DNA from: Sphingobacterium sp. LZ7M1
GTDB taxonomy: Bacteria > Bacteroidota > Bacteroidia > Sphingobacteriales > Sphingobacteriaceae
Reading direction: 5' to 3'
Assembly (NCBI RefSeq): GCF_024296865.1
Contig: NZ_CP101134.1
Location: 3,348,001 to 3,412,000 of the forward strand
Length of the DNA: 64,000 nucleotides
Shown: positions 1-7,544 of the stretch, piece after piece
How positions within the stretch are numbered: position 1 is the stretch's first letter
How the letters are laid out: each line of letters opens with the position of its first letter
Translations under genes and position numbers: made by a program
Notes under the pieces: generated by a model
Seen by the model: the letters and a program-made list of their open reading frames with translations, nothing else
What the model was told of the DNA's origin: nothing
The model's database searches: none

Positions 1-1676
1 GGCATTGCGTAAATCAGATAATCCAAATATTGAATTTCAGCAATAGGCCTAAAGCCACGAACAGCTAAGCCTATCCCCTTTCCAATTATTGCAGACTCCC
101 GAATTCCGGTATCGAAGATCCTCTGGCTCCCAAATTCTTCTTGCAAGCCTGCGAATCCTTGATTTACATCACCAATCTTACCAACATCTTCTCCGAATGC
201 CAACAGTCGCGCATCTTTATCAAAATTAGCTTTGAAGCAAGCATTCAGTACCTCACGACCATCCACTATAGGAGAATCCTGATCAAATTCAGCAGGAACG
301 GTTTCCACTAACAGTGGAGAATATTTAGTATCAACGAATAGCTTATCGTTAAATCGATCATGGTTAATTTTCTGTTTTTCGCGGAACCAGGATATCAACT
401 CTTCTTTCCCTAAAACATCCACTCCACGAAGCTCCCTAATGACGCGTCTGACATTTACATAAACCTCCTTAAGAGAAGGCTCTGTAGTCGACAACAAGGT
501 TTTTAAAGGTATCTCAGCAGCATGATGATTGATCCCTTCCAACTTAGCAATAGCTTCCTGTAGGTCCACCTGAAGCGTTTTTCTATAATCTGCCCAGGCA
601 CGTTTCTGTTCTTTCCTCACGAAATCCTTTGCTTCCGAATCGAGAGCTGCCAATTCTTCCTCGGTAGCCATTCCAGAATCTATCAACCAATCCCGCATTT
701 TCTTATTGCAATCAAACTCGGTTTCCCATTCCAATCGTTCATGGCTTTTATAGCGTTCATGCGATCCGGAGGTGGAGTGACCTTGCGGTTGGGTCATTTC
801 GACAACATGCACCAGGCAAGGTTTACTGTTGTTTCTGGCAAAATCCGCAGCTTTCTCATATACCTCGCAGAGACCGGCATAATCCCAGCCTTTCACGCGA
901 AATATTTCAAATCCAGGACCAGCTTCATCCTCCTGAAAACCTCTCAGCAGAGCAGAGATATCACCTTTGGTGGTTTGGATTTCATTAGGAACGGAGATTC
1001 CATAACCGTCATCCCAAATGGAGATCACGACAGGCAGTTGCTTCACACCGGCAGCATTCACCGTTTCCCAGAACACCCCTTCCGAGGTCGCGGCGTTTCC
1101 TATCGTACAGAAAACCACCTCTTGTCCATCATTGCTAAACTTATCTTTATGGGAGAGATTAGGATTGTTTTTATAAAGTTTCGATGCCAATCCTAAACCA
1201 AGGATCCTTGACATCTGTCCACCGGTGGTGGAAATATCAGAAAAGCAGTTAACCTGCTTGGTTTGGTCGATCCACTCACCGTCCTCATTCAGAAGAGGCG
1301 TGGCGAAGTGGGCCACCATTTGTCTTCCCGCAGAAGATGGATCCGCTTCTACATCAGGATTAGCATACAATTGCGAAAAGAAATTATAGACATTGCTGAT
1401 CCCTAGGGCGAAAGCCAAAGTTTGGTCCCTATAATACCCTGATCGCCAATCCCCAGGTTTAAAAACCTTGGATAGAGCAATCTGAGCCAATTCCTTACCA
1501 TCTCCGAAAATTCCAAATTTAGCTTTGCCTGTAAGCACTTCCTTTCTTCCCAATAGACTGACAAATCGGCTTTGCGTGGCTAGTTTATAATCTTCTATGA
1601 GTACCTGGCGGAATTCCTCGTAGCTTATTTTTGATGTATTATATTGCACTGATCGTGTCGTATTTAATTCTGACAT
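1..1676 (-). CDS. 2-oxoisovalerate (branched-chain 2-oxoacid) dehydrogenase E1, fused alpha/beta subunit; 3' part outside window
   Basis: My translation of the minus strand from an ATG at 1676 stays open to the window edge (about 558 residues). The first half looks like a thiamine-diphosphate E1 alpha subunit: a GNAATSEG stretch stands where classical enzymes have GDGATSEG, followed by LPVVISIWDDGYGISV and a phosphorylation-loop-like HSTSGSHERY. After about residue 480 an E1 beta start follows (LNACF, LLAFGEDVGKIGDVNQGF, IRESAIIGKGIGLAVRG). This order is typical of the single-chain E1 of Bacteroidota, which decarboxylates branched-chain 2-oxoacids and passes the acyl group to a lipoyl E2. A TAnnTTTG-like box (1697-1704 on the complement) lies just upstream. 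E2/E3 genes are not in view. A pyruvate-type E1 is the main alternative. Confidence 0.88.
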   Translation of the reverse strand, partial: MSELNTTRSVQYNTSKISYEEFRQVLIEDYKLATQSRFVSLLGRKEVLTGKAKFGIFGDGKELAQIALSKVFKPGDWRSGYYRDQTLAFALGISNVYNFFSQLYANPDVEADPSSAGRQMVAHFATPLLNEDGEWIDQTKQVNCFSDISTTGGQMSRILGLGLASKLYKNNPNLSHKDKFSNDGQEVVFCTIGNAATSEGVFWETVNAAGVKQLPVVISIWDDGYGISVPNEIQTTKGDISALLRGFQEDEAGPGFEIFRVKGWDYAGLCEVYEKAADFARNNSKPCLVHVVEMTQPQGHSTSGSHERYKSHERLEWETEFDCNKKMRDWLIDSGMATEEELAALDSEAKDFVRKEQKRAWADYRKTLQVDLQEAIAKLEGINHHAAEIPLKTLLSTTEPSLKEVYVNVRRVIRELRGVDVLGKEELISWFREKQKINHDRFNDKLFVDTKYSPLLVETVPAEFDQDSPIVDGREVLNACFKANFDKDARLLAFGEDVGKIGDVNQGFAGLQEEFGSQRIFDTGIRESAIIGKGIGLAVRGFRPIAEIQYLDYLIYAM

Positions 1677-1696
1677 TAAAGTGGTTCCTTTTTTAA

Positions 1697-1704
1697 CAAA
1701 AATA
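1697..1704 (-). promoter_or_regulatory. Putative -7 element for the E1 dehydrogenase gene
   Basis: The complement reads TATTTTTG, a full match to the Bacteroidota -7 consensus TAnnTTTG, about 20 bases upstream of the ATG. No clear -33 TTG is seen, so this is a weak assignment. Confidence 0.35.
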
Positions 1705-1819
1705 AGAAAATAAACGAGTTTATCTTACCCTAATTGTCCTTTAAATCCCATCATTTTTGAATAAAACACTTTACATTAAGACAATAATCCTTACTTTTAG
1801 CCGTATTTTCAAAGGACTT

Positions 1820-2557
1820 ATGAGTAACATACATTTTTTTGATGCTAATGCGGGATCCGGGAATTTAGGAGATCTTGAAAAAACACTAGTCATTAACAAC
1901 CTGCTAACAATCCCTTTAGAAAAGAGGAACAATGATTGGGTAGCGGAGTTTATCGATAATATTGCTGAAGCAAACCTAGCGGTATCCGAACCAGAGATCA
2001 TCATGAGTACGGAGGGCTTTCCCTATTTCAACCTTCGTTCGGTAGAACCGGGAGAGAACTTCCAAGCCTATGTCATTAAGAATAAATTAGGCAACCTTTT
2101 ACAGAATGGTTTTGGGGTGGCATTGAATACCAGGAAAGAAAATCCTGACTGGATGTTCAGCTATGGAGATTTATTGAACTATGCCTTGCGCCATGAGTTT
2201 TATACCGACGAGCACCATTTCTCGATAAACAACCAAGATTTTGTAATCGGCAGTGATGAAGAGCTTTTGGTCGGACAACCAGCCCAAGAGATTTTACCTG
2301 ATTATGCACGTCGTCAGATCCGCGAATTCCTACAGTATTCAGGAGTGAAGAACCCGATGGTCATGTTGATCGCTAGAAATTATACGGATGAAGAGAAGGT
2401 CACACAAGATCTTGTATTCAACATCACTCCAAAAAACTTTTCGAACGAAAAAGAGTACAAACAAGCGATGAATACCATTTCTTGGTTTTTACCAAAACAC
2501 TACTCCTTGGTTGGCTTAGAAACAGAATCCGTGGATTCTGGTTTCCAACCATTATAA
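1820..2557 (+). CDS. Hypothetical protein (about 245 aa)
   Basis: I do not recognise a family. The open frame could be extended to a TTG at 1757, but the extension overlaps a TACTTTTA promoter-like box (1792-1799), and the ATG at 1820 gives a soluble protein starting MSNIHFFDANAGSGNLGDLE. No signal peptide, membrane segment or catalytic motif stands out. The protein is acidic, with many N/E residues, and looks cytoplasmic. It stands alone between the divergent E1 gene and the downstream NUDIX gene, and a strong hairpin follows its stop. Codon use resembles the neighbours, so it looks like a real gene rather than an artefact. Confidence 0.75.
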   Translation: MSNIHFFDANAGSGNLGDLEKTLVINNLLTIPLEKRNNDWVAEFIDNIAEANLAVSEPEIIMSTEGFPYFNLRSVEPGENFQAYVIKNKLGNLLQNGFGVALNTRKENPDWMFSYGDLLNYALRHEFYTDEHHFSINNQDFVIGSDEELLVGQPAQEILPDYARRQIREFLQYSGVKNPMVMLIARNYTDEEKVTQDLVFNITPKNFSNEKEYKQAMNTISWFLPKHYSLVGLETESVDSGFQPL

Positions 2558-2564
2558 TATTGAT

Positions 2565-2597
2565 GGTGAAGGCAGGGATACCCTACCTTCACCTTTT
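2565..2597 (+). terminator. Intrinsic terminator after the hypothetical gene
   Basis: GGTGAAGG (2565-2572) pairs with CCTTCACC (2586-2593), and AGGG pairs with CCCT inside. A short T-run follows. It sits 8 bases after the stop codon. Confidence 0.75.
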
Positions 2598-2670
2598 ACC
2601 AGACTCAGAATTTACAAATTACTACATCTAGATTTTGCCCCTTCCAAGGCAAGATCCAATATTTTTAACT

Positions 2671-3132
2671 ATGTTTTTATTTAATGTTAGGGTTTATGGC
2701 ATAATGATCAACGAACGTAATGAAGTTTTGATTAGCGATGAACGAACGGAGAATGTATCCTTCACTAAATTCCCTGGTGGCGGGTTGGAATATGGAGAAG
2801 GATTGATCGATGCATTAAAAAGAGAATATCTGGAAGAAACCGGGATGGAAGTTGAGGTCATCAAGCATATTTACACCACAGACTTCTATGAAAAATCAAG
2901 TTTTAATGATAGTCAAATTATTTCCATATACTATCAAGTAGAGCAAAAAAACAGCGTAGAATTAAACATTAGGACAAAATCTTTCGACTTTACCGAAAAA
3001 TCCCTAGAAGGAAAACTACAAGCGTTTAGGTTAATTCCTTTAAACGAACTGCAAGAAAATGACTTAACATTTAAAACTGACCAGGTTGCGTGGGTTGAAT
3101 TTTTAAAAAGTACAGATAAAATTCAATTATAA
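2671..3132 (+). CDS. NUDIX hydrolase
   Basis: This is a 153-residue protein from the ATG at 2671; the longer reading starts at a TTG and adds an unlikely 12-residue leader. It carries a perfect Nudix box, G-x5-E-x7-REYLEETGM, around residues 37-59. The family hydrolyses nucleoside diphosphates linked to another moiety, using Mg2+ bound by the REUxEE glutamates. The specific substrate cannot be read from the sequence; small stand-alone members of this size include 8-oxo-dGTPase-like and ADP-ribose-type enzymes. It is probably cytoplasmic and monocistronic. A candidate small-RNA gene begins right after it. Confidence 0.88.
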   Translation: MFLFNVRVYGIMINERNEVLISDERTENVSFTKFPGGGLEYGEGLIDALKREYLEETGMEVEVIKHIYTTDFYEKSSFNDSQIISIYYQVEQKNSVELNIRTKSFDFTEKSLEGKLQAFRLIPLNELQENDLTFKTDQVAWVEFLKSTDKIQL

Positions 3133-3152
3133 TATAAATGTTGCAACTTTTA

Positions 3153-3184
3153 TTTGATTTTATAATAAAAGGTTTTTACTTTTA
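3153..3184 (+). promoter_or_regulatory. Bacteroidota-type promoter of a candidate small RNA
   Basis: TTTG at 3153-3156 (-33) and TACTTTTA at 3177-3184 (-7, consensus TAnnTTTG) are separated by 20 bases, close to the usual spacing. The predicted start is near 3190. No open reading frame follows; a structured segment ending in a terminator does. Confidence 0.55.
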
Positions 3185-3189
3185 CAGTG

Positions 3190-3310
3190 GGTCTTGGAGA
3201 TAGACTGAAGTCTAGTCTAAGATCTATGTTTTGAAAACACCTAGTTCTATAGGGTTTTATTAATAGTTAGTGTGATTTTAAGGCGATACTCCCCGTATCG
3301 CCTTATTTAT
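3190..3310 (+). ncRNA. Candidate small structured RNA (about 120 nt)
   Basis: The segment has its own promoter and terminator and no convincing reading frame. Visible helices are: stem 1, GGTCTT (3190-3195) with AAGATC (3219-3224), enclosing TAGAC-TGAA-GTCTA (3201-3214) across an internal loop; stem 2, CTATGTTTT (3224-3232) with AAAACA...TAG (3234-3244); a weak CTAT/ATAG helix (3247-3266); and the terminator stem (3279-3305). The identity is unknown. A 6S-like RNA (the Rfam 6S-Flavo type is of similar length) is one hypothesis, and a trans-acting sRNA is another. Confidence 0.5.
3279..3310 (+). terminator. Intrinsic terminator of the candidate sRNA
   Basis: TAAGGCGATAC (3279-3289) and GTATCGCCTTA (3295-3305) form a perfect 11-bp stem with a TCCCC loop, followed by a T-rich stretch. 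Confidence 0.85.
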
Positions 3311-3400
3311 TTATACCCCCCGCACATCCTTTACTGAGCTACGTCTCCCCTAGAATCATTAAACCTTGTTACAAGAACCCAAATAAGCCTCTGGGGACAC

Positions 3401-3436
3401 AAAAAAAGCCTTATCCATTAAATGATAAAGCTTTTT
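3401..3436 (-). terminator. Terminator-like hairpin after the HAD-like remnant
   Basis: AAAGCCTTATC (3405-3415) and GATAAAGCTTT (3424-3434) pair with one mismatch. On the minus strand the stem is followed by a run of seven T. It still sits where the 3' end of the decayed gene would be. Confidence 0.55.
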
Positions 3437-3454
3437 GAAAACCTTTAAAGTTTT

Positions 3455-3682
3455 TTAACCCGAAACTGTCTTTTTTACTTTCCTTTTTAGAACACTTTTT
3501 AATTCATTTTGGTTATTTAATCCAACATAAGGATTAGTCAAAACTAAGCGCTCCTTGAAGTTCAATGGTAGATCATTCAGGGATTTATCATCATCAAGGA
3601 TCAAGACTTCCTCCGGTTTTAATTTATACCTGCTAATCCAATCAATTATCTCCGTTTTTCTACTGACCGTTGAAGTAATTAT
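3455..3682 (-). pseudogene. C-terminal remnant of a HAD-like domain gene
   Basis: The minus strand is open for 75 codons between an in-frame stop at 3683-3685 and the stop at 3455, with no suitable start codon. The peptide has TSTVSRKTEIIDW, then a hydrophobic-Asp stretch VLILDDDKSLNDLP and LVLTNPYVGL. This resembles the second half (motif II threonine/serine to the Asp-rich motif) of small HAD-fold proteins known as the HAD domain of Swiss-army-knife RNA-repair proteins; that assignment is from memory. The N-terminal half with the catalytic DxD is missing. Another short open piece ending SYWI lies upstream (about 3710-3795) in a different frame, so the region looks deleted and decayed. Confidence 0.55.
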
Positions 3683-3801
3683 TTATAAACATACCTTGAC
3701 TTGAACAGTCTTATATCCAATAACTATTCTGGGCAATAAATTCTTCAAATCTATCCCTTGTCAACTCTTCAAATTCTTGCAAAACAGAATAATCTGCCCT
3801 C

Positions 3802-3933
3802 CTATCTCAACAGATAAGCCAATAATATCACTATTGCTCCGCCGATGATAATGATCCATTTATTGATCCCACCACCATGAGCACCCTCTTGGCTCTTAAA
3901 TTTATAGTCCCTTTTAAATTTATTATCGTCCAT
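3802..3933 (-). CDS. Small single-pass membrane protein (43 aa)
   Basis: An ATG at 3933 opens a 43-codon frame. The product has a charged N-terminal half (MDDNKFKRDYKFKSQEG), a glycine hinge (HGGGINK), then one hydrophobic helix, WIIIIGGAIVILLAYLL, and a terminal Arg. This is the layout of a small inner-membrane protein with a cytoplasmic N-terminus. It lies 52 bases downstream of rlmH on the same strand and may be co-transcribed. No family is recognised. Support comes from the clean soluble-plus-helix architecture and position only. Confidence 0.55.
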   Translation of the reverse strand: MDDNKFKRDYKFKSQEGAHGGGINKWIIIIGGAIVILLAYLLR

Positions 3934-3985
3934 GTTTTCCTTTACTTTTAATATATGATGCTTTTAATATTCAATTTACATAAAA

Positions 3986-4459
3986 TTATTCGTGATGATA
4001 GGGTTCACCTCTCATTATCGTATAGGCGCGATAGATCTGCTCCACAAAGAACAATCGGACCATCTGATGGGAGAAAGTCATCCTAGACAGCGATATCTTC
4101 GCATTGGCGCGCTGATAGACTGACTCATCAAAGCCATAAGGGCCACCGATCATAAAAACCAAATGTGTCACACTGGATACCATTTGCTTCTCTAAAAACG
4201 CAGAAAACTCAACGGAGGTATATTCCTTTCCTCGTTCGTCCAGTAGGATGATAAAATCCTGGTTACTGCAATTCTTAAGCAATAGCTGAGCTTCTTTCTC
4301 TTTCTGCTGGCTTTCACTTAAGTTCTTGGAGTTTTTGATATCAGGGATGGTCACAATCTGAAAGTTCACATAATGTTTCAACCTTTTTGTATAGATCTCA
4401 ATCCCCTTCACAATATGTTGGTCATCTGTCTTCCCGATACAGATCAGCGTAATTTTCAT
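3986..4459 (-). CDS. rlmH: 23S rRNA (pseudouridine1915-N3)-methyltransferase RlmH
   Basis: This is a SPOUT-class methyltransferase of 157 residues, the normal family length, starting at the ATG at 4459 (a TTG two codons upstream is ignored). Visible signatures are the N-terminal MKITLICIGKTDD strand, LDERGKEYTS, the knotted SAM-binding segment MIGGPYGFDESV, and the C-terminal SLSRMTFSHQMVRLFFVEQIYRAY with the conserved HxMxR. RlmH methylates pseudouridine 1915 in helix 69 of the large subunit, acting on the assembled 70S ribosome. A TATTTTTG -7-like box lies at 4482-4489 on the complement. Confidence 0.96.
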   Translation of the reverse strand: MKITLICIGKTDDQHIVKGIEIYTKRLKHYVNFQIVTIPDIKNSKNLSESQQKEKEAQLLLKNCSNQDFIILLDERGKEYTSVEFSAFLEKQMVSSVTHLVFMIGGPYGFDESVYQRANAKISLSRMTFSHQMVRLFFVEQIYRAYTIMRGEPYHHE

Positions 4460-4481
4460 TGGCAATGAATTAATTGAATTA

Positions 4482-4489
4482 CAAAAATA
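4482..4489 (-). promoter_or_regulatory. Putative -7 element for rlmH
   Basis: The complement reads TATTTTTG, matching TAnnTTTG, 22 bases upstream of the rlmH ATG. No obvious -33 TTG is present. Confidence 0.35.
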
Positions 4490-4523
4490 AGATATTAAGT
4501 CTGTTCCCGAGGGAGAAGCTCAC

Positions 4524-4554
4524 AAAAAAAGCCTTTGATCCATGACCAAAGGCT
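4524..4554 (-). terminator. Intrinsic terminator of the YceI gene
   Basis: AGCCTTTG (4530-4537) and CAAAGGCT (4547-4554) form an 8-bp stem. On the minus strand it is followed by seven T, 23 bases after the YceI stop codon. Confidence 0.85.
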
Positions 4555-4576
4555 CTTATTATAGAATTAAATAAAA

Positions 4577-5209
4577 TTATTTATTTGCAACTAAGGTAAT
4601 GTCGAAGTTGATTTCTTTAGAGATCAAATCATCAGATTTTCCTTCATAAGTTACACCCCAATCAGCTCTAGTGATGTTGAAATTAGCAGTAGCTTTCACT
4701 GCAGTTTCAGTAGATTCAACAACTTTTGCATCAAATGTAATGTTCTTGCTAACACCTTTGATAACCAAGTTACCAGAAATGTTCAGGTCTGCATCTGTCG
4801 CACCTGGTTTAACCTCAGTTATCGTGAAAGAAGCTTCAGGGAATTTTTCTGTTGCAAAGAAATCATCAGACTTCAAGTGTCCATCCAATTTTCCTTTGAA
4901 CTCACCTTCTAGGTCAGTCGATCCAATTGTAGTCATATCCAATACTACATTAGCACCAGTTAATTTACCGTTATCAACGTTTACTGTACCAGATTTAACA
5001 GTTACTGTACCTGTATGTTTACCGGTAACCTTTGTACCCGTCCATACTACTTTGGATGCAGCTGTATCAACTGTATAGGCATCTCCTGTTACTTCAGTTT
5101 GTGTGATCGAAACTGAATCCTTGGTTTCAGCTTTTTTACCTTCTGGGTTTCCAGCGCATGAAGCCAATACTAATGCCGCAACTGCTGATAATAATGTGAT
5201 TTTTTTCAT
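4577..5209 (-). CDS. YceI family lipoprotein
   Basis: The 210-residue protein starts with a lipoprotein signal, MKKITLLSAVAALVLASC, whose lipid-modified Cys is residue 18. The rest, from about residue 42, is a YceI/lipocalin-like beta barrel: YTVDTAASKVVWTGTKVTG, then FPEASFTI, ISGNLVIKGVSKNITFDAKV, and a closing FDITLVANK. YceI domains bind isoprenoid-type hydrophobic ligands in the barrel; the physiological role here is unknown. The gene is monocistronic, with a well-formed promoter upstream and its own terminator. Mature protein should be anchored in the periplasm-facing or outer membrane. Confidence 0.92.
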   Translation of the reverse strand: MKKITLLSAVAALVLASCAGNPEGKKAETKDSVSITQTEVTGDAYTVDTAASKVVWTGTKVTGKHTGTVTVKSGTVNVDNGKLTGANVVLDMTTIGSTDLEGEFKGKLDGHLKSDDFFATEKFPEASFTITEVKPGATDADLNISGNLVIKGVSKNITFDAKVVESTETAVKATANFNITRADWGVTYEGKSDDLISKEINFDITLVANK

Positions 5210-5237
5210 CTGTGTGTTTGAACAATTAATTTGAGTA

Positions 5238-5268
5238 CAAAATTATATAGACTTAGTAGATTATCCAA
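5238..5268 (-). promoter_or_regulatory. Bacteroidota-type promoter of the YceI gene
   Basis: On the complement, TTG (5266-5268) and TAATTTTG (5238-5245) are separated by 20 bases. This is one of the best -33/-7 pairs in the window, about 30 bases upstream of the start codon. Confidence 0.6.
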
Positions 5269-5307
5269 TTCTGATTCCTTTTTTAACAATAGGCAGACAA
5301 TTCAGGT

Positions 5308-6633
5308 TTAATGCCCAGCTGGCTGTGCCTCAACCCTTCTGATGTCTGCACCTAATGCTTTTAAGCGTTCCTCGATATGCTGATAACCTCTTTCTATCTG
5401 CTCGATATTATAGATTACGGACTTACCTTGTGCCGATAATGCAGCAATTAATAATGATACACCAGCACGGATATCTGGAGAGGTCATCTCAATTCCACGA
5501 AGTTTATTTTGCTTGTTCAAGCCGATAACCGTCGCACGGTGAGGGTCACAAAGAATAATCTGTGCTCCCATATCGATCAATTTATCGACGAAGAACAACC
5601 TGCTTTCAAACATCTTCTGGTGGATCAATACATTTCCTTTGGCCTGGATCGCTGTCACCAAAACGATACTCAAAAGATCCGGTGTAAAACCTGGCCATGG
5701 AGCATCAGAAATGGTCAATATCGAACCATCGATAAAGGTGTCGATTTCATAATTCTCTTGAGCAGGGATAAAGATATCATCACCTCTCAACTCAAACTTG
5801 ATTCCTAAACGGGAAAATACCGATGGAATAATCCCCAATTCCTGGAAACATACATCCTTGATGGTGATCTCAGACCCAGTCATGGCAGCTAAACCAATGA
5901 AAGAACCGATTTCGATCATATCTGGAAGCATTTTATGGCTTGTGCCACCTAATTGCTCAACACCTTCAATTGTCAAGAGGTTTGAACCGATCCCAGAGAT
6001 CTTAGCTCCCATCCTGTTCAACATCTTACATAACTGTTGAAGATAAGGCTCACATGCAGCATTATAGATCGTGGTTACCCCTTTTGCAAGAACGGCAGCC
6101 ATCACGATATTGGCCGTACCCGTAACTGAAGCCTCATCCAATAGGATATAGGTCCCCTTCAACTGGGTTGCATCCACATTGAAGAAATGGTTCTCTGCAT
6201 CATAGACAAATTTAGCCCCTAACTTTTCAAAACCTAAAAAGTGGGTATCCAGACGGCGTCTACCGATCTTGTCACCTCCAGGTTTAGGGATAGCAGCCTT
6301 TCCAAATCTTGCCAACAATGGCCCAACGATCATGATCGATCCGCGTAGGCTTCCCCCTTTTTTCTTGAACTCCTCCGATTGAAAATAATCTATATTGATA
6401 TTCTTAGCCTCAAACTCATAGGTATCGTCACTGATTCTGTTTACTTCGACACCCATTGCTGCCAAAAGATCGATCAGTTTATTGACATCCTTAATGTCGG
6501 GGATATTGCTAATGGTCATTTTCTCAGCAGTCAATAGTACTGCAGAGATAATTTGTAATGCTTCGTTTTTTGCTCCTTGCGGAACGATTTCTCCTTTTAA
6601 TGGTTTGCCACCGTAAATTTCAAATGCATTCAT
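5308..6633 (-). CDS. murA: UDP-N-acetylglucosamine 1-carboxyvinyltransferase MurA
   Basis: The enzyme transfers enolpyruvate from PEP to UDP-GlcNAc, the first committed step of peptidoglycan synthesis in the cytoplasm. The protein is 441 residues, full length, with Lys22-Asn23 in GAKNEALQ, the RRLDTHFLGFEKLGA segment, and an inside-out alpha/beta repeat pattern. In the active-site loop the usual catalytic Cys (PGGCxIG in E. coli) is replaced by Asp121 (PGGDKIG). Asp at this position is known from Mycobacterium and Chlamydia MurA and makes the enzyme insensitive to fosfomycin. The gene follows the DUF4290 gene with a hairpin between them, an arrangement common in Bacteroidota. Confidence 0.97.
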   Translation of the reverse strand: MNAFEIYGGKPLKGEIVPQGAKNEALQIISAVLLTAEKMTISNIPDIKDVNKLIDLLAAMGVEVNRISDDTYEFEAKNINIDYFQSEEFKKKGGSLRGSIMIVGPLLARFGKAAIPKPGGDKIGRRRLDTHFLGFEKLGAKFVYDAENHFFNVDATQLKGTYILLDEASVTGTANIVMAAVLAKGVTTIYNAACEPYLQQLCKMLNRMGAKISGIGSNLLTIEGVEQLGGTSHKMLPDMIEIGSFIGLAAMTGSEITIKDVCFQELGIIPSVFSRLGIKFELRGDDIFIPAQENYEIDTFIDGSILTISDAPWPGFTPDLLSIVLVTAIQAKGNVLIHQKMFESRLFFVDKLIDMGAQIILCDPHRATVIGLNKQNKLRGIEMTSPDIRAGVSLLIAALSAQGKSVIYNIEQIERGYQHIEERLKALGADIRRVEAQPAGH

Positions 6634-6705
6634 AGTTTTTTCATATCAACCATACCTCAGGAATGATAATGCCCAAAGGTCTGTTCAATTCATATCAAGC
6701 CCACA

Positions 6706-6743
6706 TGAAAAAAGCAATTGTCCCGTTGCGATTCAATTGCTTT
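6706..6743 (-). terminator. Hairpin between the DUF4290 gene and murA
   Basis: AAAGCAATTG (6711-6720) and CAATTGCTTT (6734-6743) form a 10-bp stem with a 13-nt loop, followed on the minus strand by a T-run. It lies 12 bases after the DUF4290 stop and could partly terminate transcription before murA. Confidence 0.6.
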
Positions 6744-6755
6744 CTTCATCCGGTC

Positions 6756-7487
6756 TTATTTATAACTTTTTTTCTGTCTGTTATTGTTGTTGTTATTGTT
6801 GTTCGAGGGCCTCTTATTGTTATTGTTGTTGTTATTGTTGCTCCTCTTGTTGTTATAGCTGTTTTGCGGCTTGTTCTGCTGCTGATGGCCAGTGCTGCTG
6901 CCTGAGGATTTAACACGGTTCCCTGGAGGCGGAGTTTTGAAGTCTAGCTTGGTCAGGACTGTATCGCCCGGAAGAACCAATTCTCCATGCGACAAAGTCT
7001 TCAGGTCCTGAAGGATTTGATCATCCGATACAGAATCTTTATTCCAAGTCAGGTATGCCATTTTCATGAAATTGGCAATGCTCAGGGTCATTTTCAATCT
7101 AGCTTCTGGATTGCTGATGTTCAATGTTTTATTGATCATGTCCTCCACCGTATGACCATAATGTTTGAACCTGATATTATGGTTCGGGTATTTTAGAGGC
7201 TCCGGTTTATGGTGGATATTCTCCTTGGTAGGAATGGGATATGGGGAATCCACATCGATCTTAAAGTCCGAAATAATATAGAGATGATCCCAAAGTTTAT
7301 GCTTAAAATCAGATACATCACGTAGATGTGGGTTCAATACCCCCATCATATCGATGACAACCTGGGCTAAGCGGTTTCTTTCTTCCCTATCTGACAGCGT
7401 ACAGATATAGTCGACCATATTCTGTACATTTCTGCCATATTCTGCCAAAATTAATTTTGGTCTAGTGCTGTTATAATCAAAAATCAT
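6756..7487 (-). CDS. DUF4290 domain protein with Asn-rich tail
   Basis: This is a 243-residue protein. Residues 1 to about 180 (start MIFDYNSTRPKLILAEYGRN) match the DUF4290 family of Bacteroidota, function unknown, which is usually encoded next to murA. The domain has conserved-looking HLRDVSDFKHKLWDHLYIISDF. After about residue 195 the protein turns into a low-complexity tail of Asn runs with Lys/Arg spacers (NNNNNNNNKRPS and similar), ending RQKKSYK. The DNA coding for the tail is an ATT/GTT-type triplet repeat and is likely to vary in length between strains. The tail is basic and probably disordered, so RNA or cell-wall-enzyme binding is possible but unproven. Confidence 0.9.
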   Translation of the reverse strand: MIFDYNSTRPKLILAEYGRNVQNMVDYICTLSDREERNRLAQVVIDMMGVLNPHLRDVSDFKHKLWDHLYIISDFKIDVDSPYPIPTKENIHHKPEPLKYPNHNIRFKHYGHTVEDMINKTLNISNPEARLKMTLSIANFMKMAYLTWNKDSVSDDQILQDLKTLSHGELVLPGDTVLTKLDFKTPPPGNRVKSSGSSTGHQQQNKPQNSYNNKRSNNNNNNNNKRPSNNNNNNNNRQKKSYK

Positions 7488-7544
7488 ATGTTTATTTTGC
7501 TTTAACCCTATAAAGGCGTTAAATATGTAATTCTAAATTGGGTA

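Noticed and set aside
741..1196. Plus-strand 151-codon frame inside the E1 dehydrogenase gene
   Set aside because: It is antisense to a clear E1 coding sequence and has no family features.
6663..6905. Val/Ile-rich plus-strand frame ending LLMASAAA
   Set aside because: It is the antisense reading of the Asn-codon repeats in the DUF4290 tail.
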